From the NCBI RefSeq assembly GCF_030247195.1, contig NC_080672.1:393593037-393657036 (forward strand): a stretch of 64,000 nt of DNA, written 5' to 3'. Positions within the stretch are counted from its first letter, which is position 1. Each line of letters begins with the position of its first letter. Source of the stretch: Topomyia yanbarensis. Taxonomy: Eukaryota; Arthropoda; Insecta; Diptera; Culicidae. The notes beneath the pieces were generated by a model, which had not been told where the DNA came from, searched no databases, and saw nothing but the letters and a program-made list of their open reading frames with translations. Of this stretch, positions 12,121 to 24,225 are shown one piece after another. The position numbers were made by a program, and so were the translations under genes.

Positions 12121-12499
12121 CCGGCTCATTTTGTGGGGTTATGTCGATTGGTGTAAAACCTGATATGCTTCAAATATTAATGTTGACAAGAAAAACACTA
12201 AAGAATAACTGCAGTGTTTTCCAGGATGCTTTTCAATACTGGCTGTGTAAGGGTTAGAATAGAATAGAATAGAATTAAAAATGTAATTCAGGTAACGAAA
12301 ATATAAAAGAAATTTAATAAATCAAACAAATGAAAAGGATATATAAAAGAAATTAAAAAAGAAGACAGGAGGAACTGAACCAATATTTGAGATCTATATA
12401 ACTGGAACGCATCAACCGATTTGCAAATACCTACTTCAAATAATACATTTATTTGGTTTTTGACGTAAGTGCCAATACCTTATTTAAGACTTTATGGTG
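12121..12499. other. no gene; short AGAAT repeat
   Basis: Unassigned sequence with a short pentanucleotide run (AGAAT)n at about 12256-12277, followed by A-rich simple sequence. Confidence 0.45.
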
Positions 12500-12720
12500 G
12501 TACCCAACGGGCAAAACTGATCGAAACGCTGAGTGAAACGAAAGCAATGATGTGTAAAAAGTGCACCCAGATGCAGAATTCGAACCCGCAACCTTCGAGA
12601 CTGCGGCCTTGATATCCAGCGGAAAAATCGACTAGATCAAAAGTTTTGGGTGGCATTGGCAATTGTGTGTGATCTTGCTTTGCAGGCAGGATACGATCAC
12701 TGTCGCGATAATCACACGTT
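12500..12720 (-). mobile_element. possible tRNA-derived SINE fragment
   Basis: On the minus strand GCGGGTTCGAATTCTG (near 12587) resembles a pol III B box, preceded by a tRNA-arm-like segment. The A box is unclear and the ends are not defined, so this could be a chance match. Confidence 0.3.
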
Positions 12721-12839
12721 CTTTCTGGAACGTAGTCATAACCCAGCATAAGGGTTATCCGAGCAAAGTCAAACATCAAAATTACAGCAAATAGAAAATA
12801 TATTTTGATATCAGGCATCAAATTGAAATCTTATTATGA

Positions 12840-12995
12840 CATCGGTTTAAACTTTTTCAGATATGACAATATATTAAAATTAAATAAAAAAAGTAAAAGA
12901 CTAAATAACTTCAAACAATTTGAGATTTTTGAAGCATAAAGAAATTTGAAAAATAAAAATGAAAAATAATAAAGTGCCAGAAAATAAAAAAAAAA
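12840..12995 (+). repeat. A-rich simple tract
   Basis: Same composition as 10330-11690. It directly abuts the repeat copy beginning at 12996. Confidence 0.6.
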
Positions 12996-14050
12996 CCTGT
13001 TTTAATCCACCTAGCGGTGCAATTATGCCTTTCTCATTTCTCTAAACTATGGCACCGAGGCTTTTTATGTTCAACATAATTGTGGAAATGTCCATTACAT
13101 TCTTAGTACACTTTGCACTTATACACAATGGCATGCCAGCCACGAACTTGATGAGCTACGTGTCGACGGTGAAACACTTGAAACAAAAAAATATCATACT
13201 CCATTAGCCTAATCAGCATTAGATCAATGTTATCTGCTTGCTAACTCATTTTGTCATGCGGGGGTGGGTGTGTGAGGAGGGCGAAAGTCCCATGAACAAA
13301 CGACTCCCCAGCTTAAATTGGTATGCTTTGTGATATAGTGGTGGTTTAAAGATGATGGGGTTGAAAGGTAGGGGTATGAGGGCTGGATGCGGTGGTGGCC
13401 TAAGGGGTGATTTAAGGAGATTTTTAAAGGAGGGGAGTGAACAGTAGAGGGGGGGTGTAACCCCTCTCCGTAAACCATCAACTACGCCCCTGTTAAAATC
13501 CAGAAACCTTATGCGAGTCGAAAAAAAATTATTAGGTTGACGTTTTTCAGAGTGATTGCATAACCTTTCTATATTAGAAAGGCAACAATGTGCCAAAATC
13601 CAAAAAAGTGAATCGCAGTCAAAATTTTCTTTTGGAGTTTGCATCAAATCTCGACGTTTCATGCACCTTGAACACATTTAGCATCAAAAATAACATTCTA
13701 TTTTTAATTTCTCCTATAGTTTATATGAGAAATTTCTGTGTGGCCGCACTCTGAAACCCGTAATTCCGGAACCAGAATTCCGATCGATCCAAAATTCAAT
13801 AGCAGCCGATGGGAAGGTTGCACCTTTCATTTGAGACTAAGTTTGGGCAAATCGGTTCAGCCATCTCTGAGAAAAATGAGTGACATTATTTGACACATAC
13901 GCACATACATACATACACACACATACACACACACATACAGACTTTTTCCGATCTCGACGAACTGAGTCGAATGGGACATGACACTCGGCCGGGATTAGGT
14001 TGACGTTTTTCAGAGTGATTGCATAACCTTTCTATATGAGAAAGGCAAAA
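12996..14050 (+). mobile_element. mosquito interspersed repeat, long composite form (copy A)
   Basis: Starts CCTGTTTTAATCCACCTAGC and ends ATATGAGAAAGGCAAAA. Two modules are visible: one of about 580 bp (to about 13575) that ends in an AACCTTTCTATATTAGAAAGG block, and a second of about 470 bp that ends in nearly the same block. The second module contains a CA-rich microsatellite at 13897-13938. GTGCCTTTCTCAT-type words occur inverted at the module ends, as in a non-autonomous DNA transposon. The window holds another long copy (25103-26200) and short single-module copies. Minus-strand frames of 143 and 75 codons here are not genes. Confidence 0.7.
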
Positions 14051-15330
14051 GGGAAATTTCAGCTCCAAAACAAGCCAGGAAGACAGAAAAGCCGTGGAAA
14101 TTATTAAAAAGTAAAACGAAAAAAATTACAAAATTACGGTAAAAGTAGCAATGAAATAAAAAATGAATCAAGAAAATTTAAGAAATAGAAACAACAAAGA
14201 AAAAAGCATTTAAAAATATTAGAGAAATTCTAGAATTTTAATAAAAACAACTAAATTGAAGAAATTATGAAAACTTAAGTATATAAAAATACTTAAGCTT
14301 AAAATCAATGAAGTTGAATAAAACTTCAAAAATCACAGAAACAAAGAAATTAAATAGAATAAAAAAACCGACAAAATCATCGAAATAAAAAGAATATAAT
14401 TTCAAAAATCATGAAAAAGAATTAGAAGAAAAAATATTTATAAATTAAAATTATTAAAAATTAGGTGATTTAAGGAAAAACAAAAAAAAATAAAGCTGAG
14501 AAACTAAAAATATGAAGAGATTGGACAAATGAAAATAAGAAACAAAAATAAAAGTGTAAGAAATCAAAAAGTTTAAATACGTTAAGGCATTTTTTAAAAC
14601 CATTTTATATGAGAAAAGCAAAAATGTACGATATAAAAGACATAAAAGTAGCTAAAAAATTGCAGAAATTGTGTCCATAAAGTTAACAGCAGATACTAAT
14701 GAAATTAAAGAAATTGAAGATGCTGAAAATATTATTGAAGCTAAAGTATCTAAAAAAAATAATAGATTGAAGAAATTAAAAATCAAAGATGTATAAAATG
14801 CAATGCAATAGATTAAAGATACTTTAAAAACTAGGAAATGCAATATATAAAAGAAACTAAATAAATTAAAAACAATAGAAATATGACAGAAATTTAAACA
14901 GTTTGAAGACATAAAAAGAAAAAAATTAAAAAAGGTGCAAAATAAGATAAAATGAAGGGGTTTCAAAAATTGCAGAAATCAAAGTATAAAAATAGGAAAA
15001 AAAAATATTAAAAAAATACATAAAAATAAAGCCAATATATTTATAGGACGAGTTAAATAAATTAAAAAAATAAGAAATAATATAGCAAAAATATTTAACA
15101 ACTTAAAACTTTAATGAAATTAGAACAAAAATTCAAATTATTCTAAAAATAAAATGAATCTAGAAATTAAATGTACATTAAAGAAGGGATAAATATGATT
15201 TATTTAATAATTTAATAAAATTAAATAAATTAATGTTGTTGAAGCAATTGAAGAAACAAGCAAAATCAAAGAATTTAAGAAAAATCGGAAGAACAACAGA
15301 TTAAAAAAATTAAATAATTCATATTCAATC
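14051..15330 (+). repeat. degenerate A/purine-rich tract
   Basis: AAAGAAATTAAA-like words without a fixed period. The minus frame 14652-14966 (F/S-rich) is a composition artefact. Confidence 0.7.
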
Positions 15331-15339
15331 TAAGCTGAC

Positions 15340-15800
15340 ATTTTTTGGCACATTTGATTTTGTACTTTTCAAGAGACCTAGTAGAGGTTGTAGATCTCAT
15401 CAAATCCAACACAAAACAATCTATGAAAAATGTTGTATACCCTCAAAATCTTGATTTATAGCAAAAAAAAACGATTTTTCGAAACTTTAGGCACTAAAAT
15501 TTTTTGGCGTGATCATTTTTCATATTGTTGTCCCAAAACCGCATAGTACTTTTAACAAAAGAACATAACATGGCATATCGCTGAAAAGGTCATGTTTTCT
15601 TCTTTCCATAACACTCAAATAATTTAAAATCGGTTGAAATGTGACCGCGCAAAAAAAAATTTAGTGCCGAAAGCTTCGAAAAATCATTTTTTGCTATAAA
15701 TAAAGATTTTGTGGGTATATTAAATTGATCAAAAGTGGTTTTGTGTTGTATTTGACCAGACCTACAACCTTTACTATATCACTTTTGAACTACATTCAAT
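15340..15800. repeat. foldback repeat, about 460 bp
   Basis: A left arm (about 15358-15510: AGAGGTTGTAG, CAACACAAAAC, TATAGCAAAAAA, CGATTTTTCGAA) is inverted in a right arm (about 15653-15800: TTCGAAAAATCA, TTTTTGCTATAAA, GTTTTGTGTTG, CTACAACCT). The loop is about 140 bp. No coding capacity. Confidence 0.65.
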
Positions 15801-15815
15801 TTTTTTTATTTTGTA

Positions 15816-17175
15816 GCAGAGGGATTCCATGAGAAACCGGCCGACCGCAAAATATGACCATCGTCGATTCGAACGAAACTTTACATTTGTGTTCGGTTTA
15901 TGAATCTCCATGATTTTTTCTGGCAATTTCAATATTCTGATACAAAAGCAATTTTTCATAAGGGCGTAAACGCGCAATGATTTCAAAATTTGTTTGTTCG
16001 ATTACACTATTTTATACAGTAAAACTACCAGAGAACGAAATACAGGTAATGAATAGTTCCGCACGAAAAAAATATACACTGAAAAAAATGTTGTGTCATC
16101 TTTCACAAAAACAAAAATTTATGATAAAAATTCAAATTGCAAAAAACCCTTTTTTTGTAATTTTTGCCTTTCTCATACAGAAAGGTTATGCAATCACTCT
16201 GAAAAACGTCAACCTAATAAATTTTTTTCGACTCGCATAAGGTTTCTGGATTTTAACAGGGGCGTAGTTGATGGTTTACGGAGAGGGGTTACACCCCCCC
16301 CCTCCTCTACTGTTCACTCCCCTCCTTTAAAAATCTCCTTAAATCACCCCTCAGATCACCACCCCATCCAGCCCTCATACCCCTACCTTTCAACCCCATC
16401 ATCTTTAAACCACCACTATATCACAAAGCATACCAATTTAAGCTGGGGAGTCGTTCGTTCATGGGACTTTCGCCCTCCTCACATACCCACCCCCGCATGA
16501 CAAAATGAGTTAGCAAGCAGATAACATTGATCTAATGCTGATTAGGCTAATGGAGTATAATATTTTTTGTTTCAAGTGTTTCACCGTCGACAAGTAGCTC
16601 ATCAAGTTCGTGGCTGGCATGTCATTGTATATAAGTGCAAAGTGTACTAAGAATGTAATGGACATTTCCACAATTATGTTGAACATAAAAAGCCTCCGTG
16701 CCATAGTTTAGAGAAATGAGAAAGGCACAATTGCACCGCTGCTGATAATTTCTCCATCATGAAATTACATTCAAAATGTTTCTTTTCTTTTAGATTTTTA
16801 TTGACAAAATATAAAAAATTAGAAGAAAAAAAAAGCTTTGTTTGCAATTTGAATTTTTATCATAATTTTTTGTTTTTGTGAAAAACGACACATTTTTTTC
16901 AGTGTATATTTTTTTCGTGCAGAAGTATTCATTACCTGTAACTCGTTCTCAGTTAGTTTTACTGTATAAAATAGTGTAATCGACCAAAAAAAAAATTGAA
17001 ATCATTGCACGTAGAAACGTTTACGCCCTTTTAAAAAATTACGCTTGAGTCAAAATAATCTTATTCACAGTGGAAAATGTTAAGTCTTCAAAGCCGGTTG
17101 TACCTGTAAAGTTTTATTGGAATCTAAGGTCACGATTTTAGAGATTTTCGGACGGACCTTCGTGGAATTCCTCAG
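15816..17175. mobile_element. foldback element with a nested repeat copy in its loop
   Basis: The left arm (15816-16162) and right arm (16741-17175) are inverted copies sharing GGGCGTAAACG, TATTTTATACAGTAAAACTA, CAGGTAATGAATA, ATATACACTGAAAAAAATG and CAAATTGCAAA. The outer ends are GCAGAGGGATTCCA and, inverted, GCTGAGGAATTCCA. The loop is filled by a reversed copy of the mosquito repeat (16163-16740). A third related sequence starts at 36909 with the same CTGAGGAATTCCACGAAG end. No transposase is present. Confidence 0.65.
16163..16740 (-). mobile_element. mosquito interspersed repeat, short form (copy C)
   Basis: A reversed single-module copy: it begins TTTTTGCCTTTCTCATACAG and runs to GAGAAAGGCACAATTGCACC, ending at GCACCGCT. 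The terminal CCTGTTTTAATCCACC block of copies A and B is missing. It lies at the centre of the foldback element 15816-17175. The plus frame 16093-16500 spans its simple-sequence part and is not a gene. Confidence 0.65.
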
Positions 17176-18420
17176 CACCGTGTAATTAAAGTTAAGAAAC
17201 ATGAAATACGGGAACAAAATGGCCCACAAAATTTCGAAGAAAGCAGAAAGTATAAGACATATAAGAAATATAAGAAAGTTTTTTTTATTTCGATTATAGA
17301 GGTTTTAATTTTAAGGTCATTCGCCTCTTCGGATTAGAAAAATCTCATATGAAAAATTTCCAACCCTATGTGCGGGGTCGGGAATCGAACCCAGGTTCTC
17401 TGCGTACAAGATTTACCAACTACGCTACACCCACCCCCCATAAGAAAGTTGTAAATTCACAAATTACACGAGCCACAAAAATAACAAAAAAAAACAATAT
17501 CATTTACAAATGCAATAAATACAGTAATTACATCAAGTACAACAAACAAGAAATACGATAAAAATACAAGAAAAATGTACATGGAATTAACTAAATACAG
17601 GAAATATAAATGGAAAGTTATAAAATTACAAAAATGCAAGAGCAGAAAAATGCGGCGAAATCAAAAAAATAAAATAAAGGAGCAAAAGAAGAGTAACAAA
17701 AATATTAAATATGCTGGAAATATACCCATTAAAAAGGAAAAAAGTAAAGAAATATAGAAATAATATAATTTATATTATTTAATAATTTCAAAACATAAAA
17801 AATAGGAAATAAAAGATAGACAAGAAATACAAAGAAACAACAAGCACAAGAAATTTAAGAAATGCAGGTAACCCAAAAAATAATCAAAATACCACTACGT
17901 AACTAAGAAAAAAAAAGAAAAAGAAAGAAATATAGAAAATGCAAAATTAACAGAAGCAAAACAAGACCTATTCGAAATTCAGAGGAAAAACAACTTGGAA
18001 GAAATATTGCAATTGAAAAAATTGATCAACTACAAAAAATACAACGGAAGTGTAAAAAAATAAAAACTAGCAGAAATATTGCATTACAAAAATTCAAAAA
18101 GAAGAAATTAAAGAAATACAAAAAATTCAAGGAATAAGGTAAATGGAATATACTGGAAATTGAAGGAATTAAAATAGATAATATCAGAAAGACGAATGTT
18201 GGTAGTAATATAGGAAAAGCAAGACAAACAAAATATTTGAATACACAAGAAATGCAAACAATATATGAAATCAAAAAATAAAGTTAAAGAAAGTAATCAA
18301 GCAGAAATGAAATATAAATTAAAAGAAATTGAAAGCTTCCAAGAAATCCAAGAAACACAAACATTACAAGAAGTTTAATAAATTTAAAATGTAATAAAAA
18401 TAAATAAAAGAAAATGAATC
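17176..18420 (+). repeat. degenerate A/purine-rich tract
   Basis: AAGAAATA/AAATACAAG-like simple sequence, interrupted by a SINE at 17281-17439. K/N-rich and F/L-rich frames here are artefacts. Pyrimidine-rich simple sequence continues briefly to about 18600. Confidence 0.65.
17281..17439 (-). mobile_element. Feilai-like tRNA-derived SINE with 11-bp TSD
   Basis: On the minus strand it reads GGGGGTGGGTGTAGCGTAGT (A-box region), then GGGTTCGATTCCCGACCCCG (B box and flank), and ends in CTCTATAATCGAAATAAAAA. Pol III would transcribe it, and a LINE machinery would retropose it. ATAAGAAAGTT flanks both ends (17270-17280, 17440-17450), a target duplication typical of retroposition. Family name from memory of the Aedes Feilai SINE. 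Confidence 0.8.
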
Positions 18421-18931
18421 CATGCAAAAAGCTCAAATGATCAAAACACAAAATAAGAAGATCCATCATGATCCGCCATTACTTTCTTTATTTTTCTTGT
18501 TTATTAGTTTTCTTATATTATTTTTATTTCTTGTACTTTTATGTTTTTCTTCGTTTTGTTTTACTATATTGCTGGTATTGTTCGTTAGTATCAGGGATAA
18601 CAGGTAATATTTTTTGAAATCTGTGCGGAGCCTATCAAGAAATCAATGCAAATCTGGGTTAAGGAAAACGTAAAAGTTTCTCTCAAAATAAGACGTGGCG
18701 ATTATTTTTTTTAGTTCTTGCACGAGGCAAACATTGAGAAATCTGTGCTAGTCAGCGCATTATAACATTAAAATCTGTGCATTAAAACTCTTATGAAATT
18801 TTTGCAGGGTATTGGGTCTTTTGAGATGAACTAGTTGTTGCTGTAACACGTCCTTTCCGAAATGGCAGCTGACAATATCTGTCCAAAACGTAACTGAACC
18901 ATCACTAGACTTAATAAATGGTAAAATTCGT
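18421..18931. other. no recognisable gene
   Basis: Pyrimidine-rich simple sequence to about 18600, then unassigned sequence. Plus frame 18422-18607 is L/F-rich simple sequence. Confidence 0.45.
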
Positions 18932-19480
18932 TTACGGAGTCACACCCTTTGATATATTTCCGAATTCATAAAGACAAAAAGAGCTGAATTCATAGTCACA
19001 AAAAGTCACAAAAAGAGCTGTTTGTCTTGCCACAGGAACAGATCCCTTCACAAATAGTAATTTTTTTCGGGAACCTAACTGAACAAATCTTAATCTGTTC
19101 GAACTCTTGTCGCAAGCAGGATCCTTGCTGAATTTAGGTTTCGTGATTTGTTTGAAATCGACTTTCGCATAGGTTTTCGCATCCATCAAGACACATCTAT
19201 CAAAGCGTACAGCTAACATTCCCAGGTTCTGGCAGCTGTTTGCTACTTGAGGCTTCGGTCGAGTTGTTTGCTTACTCGCTTGGTAAGTAAACAATTTGGT
19301 AGAATCTGCGAGATGCATTCGACCAACAGTACAGCAGCTAGCGTTCGAATTTTTTTTACTAAATCATTTGATTTTCCGAGCCGATCTTCTACCGTCGATT
19401 TGTTATATATATGTTCAAATCGTACTGAATATTTAATATACATTTCCATTATGATATTGAACATAACCGCCATAGAATCA
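18932..19480 (-). pseudogene. Tc1/mariner-type transposase fragment
   Basis: The minus frame contains FDRCVLMDAKTYAKVDFKQI, matching the mariner block around the first catalytic Asp (usual MDDETYVK-DF-Q; here D-D-E has become D-A-K). About 40 residues later, after a frame change, comes ICEGICSCGKT, matching the WQ-ICSCG block. Upstream, YQASKQTTRPK resembles the segment before the catalytic core. In the family this enzyme cuts and pastes at TA sites. Frameshift and altered residues make it dead. A better-matching fragment of similar type lies at 22030-22330. Confidence 0.6.
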
Positions 19481-19535
19481 TAGTTTGGACAAATGAGAAA
19501 GGCACAATTGTACCACTAGGTGGATTAAAGCAGGT
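19435..19535 (-). mobile_element. fragment of the mosquito interspersed repeat (copy E)
   Basis: It carries the end block GAGAAAGGCACAATTGTACC, ACTAGGTGGATTAAAGCAGG, with preceding ATTGAACATAACCGCC similar to copies C and D. Only about 100 bp remain. Confidence 0.6.
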
Positions 19536-19539
19536 CTTG

Positions 19540-22029
19540 TGGATTTGGGACAACAATATGAAAGTAACCATTATTTTGCGATTAATTCAAGAAAAATATG
19601 AAAATAACCCAATATTTTTATTAGGAAACGTCCTTGTTTAATAAAAATTTTGAGAGAATATATAATTCCGCATCCACTGACCGAAACGAATGTTAACGAA
19701 ATGTGATAGAAATCGGTTGGAAAATGGCAGAATTATTTTTTTTCCCGAAATGAGAACTTATTAAAATTTGTATTTCGTTTTGCTTTCAAATTCACGCAGG
19801 GATGTTAGTTTTTCTAAGCTCTGCATAGAAGCATAGAAACGCGATAAAGAGAGATGCCCAAACAAGAAAAAAATCTATTTATTAAAATTCAAAAGCTATT
19901 GAACATCTTTGTTACAAATAATGTGATTATGGTTTTATTATTATGGTGAGGTTTCAGTTTTGCATTTATGTCGTTTTGGGCAGGAGACTGCTATTCTCGC
20001 GTGGATAAAGCTTGCTTAGAATTGATGTACTTGTTGGCGCTTAATCGACACAGTTGAGCTACTGTGTGGGTTTCCATTGTCACTGGTAATTGAGAAGGTA
20101 TTTTATACAGGTTGTATGCATTTTTATGATCCCCGCATCTTTTTGCGTTTTATTTATTTCACTGTTTCCGTAGCTCTACCTATTTATTGTTCAGCGTTTT
20201 ATTAATTAAGAACGCTTTTGACAATATTCGTATGATGATATATATTCCAACATCAACAACAAGAAATATCAGGATCCCGGTACTAATTTTGAATAATTCG
20301 AAAGCAACAGTTTCTGACACGATTCGCTCAACTTCTAACTTCTATCGAATTTCCACTCGCCAGTCTGCCACTCAAGCAAACATTCCAGCTAATTTTCCTC
20401 ACAGAAGCCGTTATCGAAGAACCTGTGGCAACCGGAATTACTTTTTATTATCAACACGAGTTTATTACCGCGTCTATCTCCGGGTAAATATTTATTTTTC
20501 CCGTCTTAATTGCCAAAATAGTAAATAAATCCAGCTCCAGTCGAAGAAAATGAAACATCTCGGATCACTCTTCTCGCATGTCGAACGGCGGCCGGTCGGC
20601 CGGCCGGTCTGCTTGTCTGCCTGTCAGTTACAAATGGCAATATAGTAAACAAGCAGTTAAAGTCAGTTTCCCACCCCTTAAAAATCACAATCGGATTCGG
20701 TTCTTGCATCTACTAACCGGAAAAAATTTATATTTACCACTAAACTCATAAAAAATCTCCGAGGGCCATAAATCCGACAGGAAAATGAAAAGCATCGTTA
20801 GTAATTGTGGTCAAACAAAACGGCTTGCAATCTATAAATAAATTATTCATCTCTCGCTCCTCCCTAGAACTACATAGAACTGGAACTCGAACACAGGTGA
20901 GCAGGTCGGTACGGTTCCAGGGTATGCGGCGCGGCATTATATTGTTTGTATAGAGCAAAATTTGCAATTTAGTTTCAGTCAACCGTCGGTGCAGACATGA
21001 GAGCAAATTTTCCTTCAGGGCGTGCACAGCCCATTTGGGGCGTCGTGCATACTGTTTGCCATAATAGTTAAACTATGTTAAAACACTCCATCGGCAGGGG
21101 AAAGGAAAATGGGTTACAGAGGTTTCTGGGGCCAAATAAGCGGAGATGCTTTTGGATGTTTATTATTGTTTTGCGATGGTTTGATAAATTTATTTGTTTT
21201 ATTTGTTTCAAAGAGCGTAAACTGAAAAAAAACAAACAATTTTTTTTCTCGCTGGGATAGCCTTACACCCCATCCACCCTTTCTGCTTCATTGCAGTCAG
21301 CGTACAGAGGTCGCTACGACTTGTTTTGTTTTTAAACGGGCAACTTGGGACAATGTAATGTATAGGACTGACCCACCCCAAGTGGATGGCACAAATCGAG
21401 CGGGATGGGGGGGGGGGGTATTTTTCATTAATTCCCGTCCTTCGAATAACCATCGCTTGAATGTCGCACCAATGCGCGCCGTGCCCGCGGGTATCCGTTC
21501 GCTCGTCACTGTCCAATACGTACACATACACACACACTAACAGTTACACACGTTCCGAGGTGGGTCATCTGTGTTCCGGGATTGCGATAAGAATTGCGTT
21601 TTTCATCAGTGGAGTGGGTTGATGGAAGGAATTTCGGCAAAAACAAACGGAAGAAAATTTATTTATTTACGGTTGACCTGGACCGTACTTGACACAGAGG
21701 ACACGGATGCTGCCGGGCGGTGGGTGGTTCATAGTGAACGAATATACTGTAGTGAGTACAAATCAATAGCAATCGGTCGCTTGTCGGGTGCAGGCGAGTG
21801 CAAATCAATTTGCTATAGCAAGTGGAATTATTTTGCCAATTACTAAAGGCCAGCTCATTTGGTAATGAAGCACTCAGTAAACGAATATCGAAGATATTCA
21901 ATGCATTTCGCTGTTTGCAAAGGAAAATAATTTCGCGCAAGTTCCATGGTCTATCAGCGCCCTGCTAGATTATCCCAAATGTACTGTGGCACGAGAGATT
22001 AAAAACAATAAAGAGACTCTCACAACTGC
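19540..22029. other. no recognisable gene; several simple-sequence spots
   Basis: Largely unique sequence. Local features: CGGCCGGTCGGCCGGCCGG near 20586, a G-run at about 21409-21418 and a short CA run near 21523-21537. Frames at 20187-20528 (113 codons) and 21208-21537 (both strands) show no family motif. Base composition rises in GC around 21.3-21.6 kb, so a distant regulatory or UTR role is possible but unsupported. Confidence 0.4.
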
Positions 22030-22330
22030 CTGTCAAGGTTCAAACCAATCGTCCCTAGATTCTAGAATTAGACAAGGCTCTTGACCGATTTCGGTTCGCT
22101 TTTTTCGTATAAATTCGCGAGCTGAATTATGATTTGGCAAGGGATCTGTGCCTGTTGCAAGATATGCATTTTATTTGTGTCGAAGAAGACTATGAATTCA
22201 GAAGTATACAAAAGCGAGTGCCTCATTAATTGGATTTTACCCTTCATCAAGTCTCATGATAGTCCTGCTACGTTTTTGCTAAATCTTGCCAGCTACTATT
22301 GCGACAAGGATGTGTTACAATAGGACAGCA
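22030..22330 (+). pseudogene. Tc1/mariner-type transposase fragment
   Basis: After a stop, the frame reads IMIWQGICACCK, then a stretch close to the family's TKKTMNSEVYK-ECL, then PFIKSHDSP and LNLASYYCDKDVLQ. The last block is the family's second catalytic motif, usually PDLASCHY; the Asp is replaced by Asn here. Upstream DRFRFA...YKFAS matches the DKF(A)KK segment. It lacks the N-terminal DNA-binding part and the third catalytic residue. No terminal repeats were found. Confidence 0.65.
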
Positions 22331-22364
22331 CCGATAGAGTCCAGTACAATCGAAAGGACGAAAT

Positions 22365-22398
22365 CTAACTCTAATTTAATCTAATCTAATCTAATTGT
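22365..22398 (+). repeat. (TCTAA)n pentanucleotide microsatellite
   Basis: Four to six imperfect TCTAA units in a row. Confidence 0.7.
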
Positions 22399-22875
22399 TC
22401 GGTCCAGTATGGTTTGAACAAAGCATCATAATAGGAAAATTTAGTAAATAAAAACTTAGATTGTGACTTCAGTAGCGACACCAAGCTTTTTACGATCCAT
22501 CGATGAGATACTTTTGTATTTTCAGAGCAAGTTGAAAAAAATATTGACGAATGATTTGCATTTCTTCCGTTTATCGTATATAACTGGTAATATTTTATTA
22601 CTTTATCTTTTAATTTATTCAATTTTTAAAATTTAATTCCAAATTATCACAATCCTACACAAACATAGCACAAGGATTAAACAAGCATCGGATTGACAAC
22701 GATGCGATTTGTATTCCTGAGCAACACCTAGTTAAGCATGATGTCCCGCAAGAAAAGATATTCTGTTCAAACTAATGATTATTATTTTAGTTATATGTTT
22801 GATGCCCCTTGCGTGCAAAAATGCGTTAACCTATTTTTTCTCCTTAGGAAGGAATATAGCATTAGAGCAATATAG
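22399..22875. other. no recognisable gene
   Basis: AT-rich unassigned sequence. The minus frame 22386-22622 has no known motif. Confidence 0.4.
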
Positions 22876-23465
22876 CTTTCTCATATAGAAAGGTTATGCA
22901 ATCACTCTGAAGAACGTCAACCTAATCCCGGAGGCCCAAATTTTTTTTTCGACTCGCATAAGGTTTCTGGATTTTAACAGGGGCGTAGTAGATGGTTTAC
23001 GGAGAGGGGTTACACCCCCCCCCCCCTCTACTGTTCACTCCCCTCCTTTAAAAATCTCTTTAAATCACCCCTCAGACCACCACCCCATCCAGCCCTCATA
23101 CCCCTACCTTTCAACCCCATCATCTTTGAACCACCACTATATCACAAAGCATACCAATTTAAGCTGGGGAGTCGTTCGTCCTCCTCACATACCCACCCCC
23201 GCATGACAAAATGAGTTAGCAAGCAGATAACATTGATCTAATGCTGATTAGGCTAATGAAGTATGATATTTTTTTTGTTTCAAGTGTTTCACCGTCGTAA
23301 CGTAGCTCAACAAGTTCGTGGCTGGCATGCCATTGTACATAAGTGCAAAGTGTACTAAGAATGTAATGGACATTTCCACAATTATGTTGAACATAAAAAG
23401 CCTCCGTGCCATAGTTTAGAGAAATGAGAAAGGCACAATTGCACCGCTAGGTGGATTAAAACAGG
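22876..23465 (-). mobile_element. mosquito interspersed repeat, short form (copy D)
   Basis: A reversed single-module copy from CTTTCTCATATAGAAAGG to GGTGGATTAAAACAGG, with the same order of blocks as copy C but a complete far end. It contains a run of C near 23018. It directly abuts the 3' tail of a minus-strand SINE at 23466. Confidence 0.7.
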
Positions 23466-23633
23466 TTTTTTTTTATTTCGATTATAGAGGTTTTAACCTT
23501 AAGGTCATTCGCCTCTTCGGGTTAGAAAAATCTCATATGAAAAATTTCTAACCCTATGTGCGGGGTCGGGACTCGAACCCAGGTGCGCTGCGTACAAGGC
23601 AATCGATTTACCAACTACGCTACGCCCACCCCA
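23466..23633 (-). mobile_element. Feilai-like SINE
   Basis: Reversed, nearly full length: T-rich tail complement, CGATTATAGAGGTTTTAACC, CGACCCCGCACATAGGG complement, B box GGGTTCGAGTCCCGACCCCG on the minus strand, and the A-box region GTAGCGTAGTTGGTAAATCG. Its tail meets the end of copy D without spacer. Confidence 0.8.
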
Positions 23634-24114
23634 TATAGAGATGTTTTGAAATATGAAAACATTACATATATGAATAAATCTAAATCATGATATGAAAGAA
23701 ATTCAGGATATAACACTAATAAAAGAAAGTTTTAAAATTGTGTAAATTGACAGACATTTCATGAATTGAAGAAATGAAAAAAATCAAAGACATAAATCTA
23801 TGAAATGAATAAAAGAAATTAAAAAATAACGAAATTAAAGACGTTATGGAAGAAAGAACACATAAATGAATTTACCAATTTAAAAAAGTAAAGAAATTCA
23901 AAAATGAATGAGCTAAAGAAATTTAAGAATTTGAAGATGTCAAAGAAATTAATAAAATCAAGCTAAAGAATTTAAAGAAATCGGTTAAATAATAGATTCA
24001 CAAACTAAACATAAAAATACTACGAAACACAGGAAAAAGAGAAAAATTAGGAATATAAGAAAGCCGTAAATTCAGAGAATACAAAATATAATATAATTAC
24101 AAATAACGAATCCA

Positions 24115-24225
24115 ATGGGGTGGGGGTAGCGTAGTTAGTAAATCGATTGGCTTGTACGTAGCGCACCTGGGTTCGAATCCCGACCCCGCACATAGAGTTA
24201 GAAATTGTGACGAATGACCTTAAGG
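24115..24225 (+). mobile_element. Feilai-like SINE, 3' truncated
   Basis: GTAGCGTAGTTAGTAAATCG (A-box region), CTGGGTTCGAATCCCGACCC (B box), CACATAGAGTTAGAAATT, then CCTTAAGGTT, where it is cut and followed by an inverted 3' piece. Confidence 0.75.

Noticed and set aside
13905..13945. CA-rich array as a CRISPR or other regular array
   Set aside because: It is a simple dinucleotide/tetranucleotide microsatellite inside repeat copy A, longer in copy B; there are no spacers.
24130..24190. tRNA gene (A and B boxes present)
   Set aside because: The boxes belong to a SINE repeated five times in the window; no proper acceptor stem pairs, and the body continues into the SINE tail.
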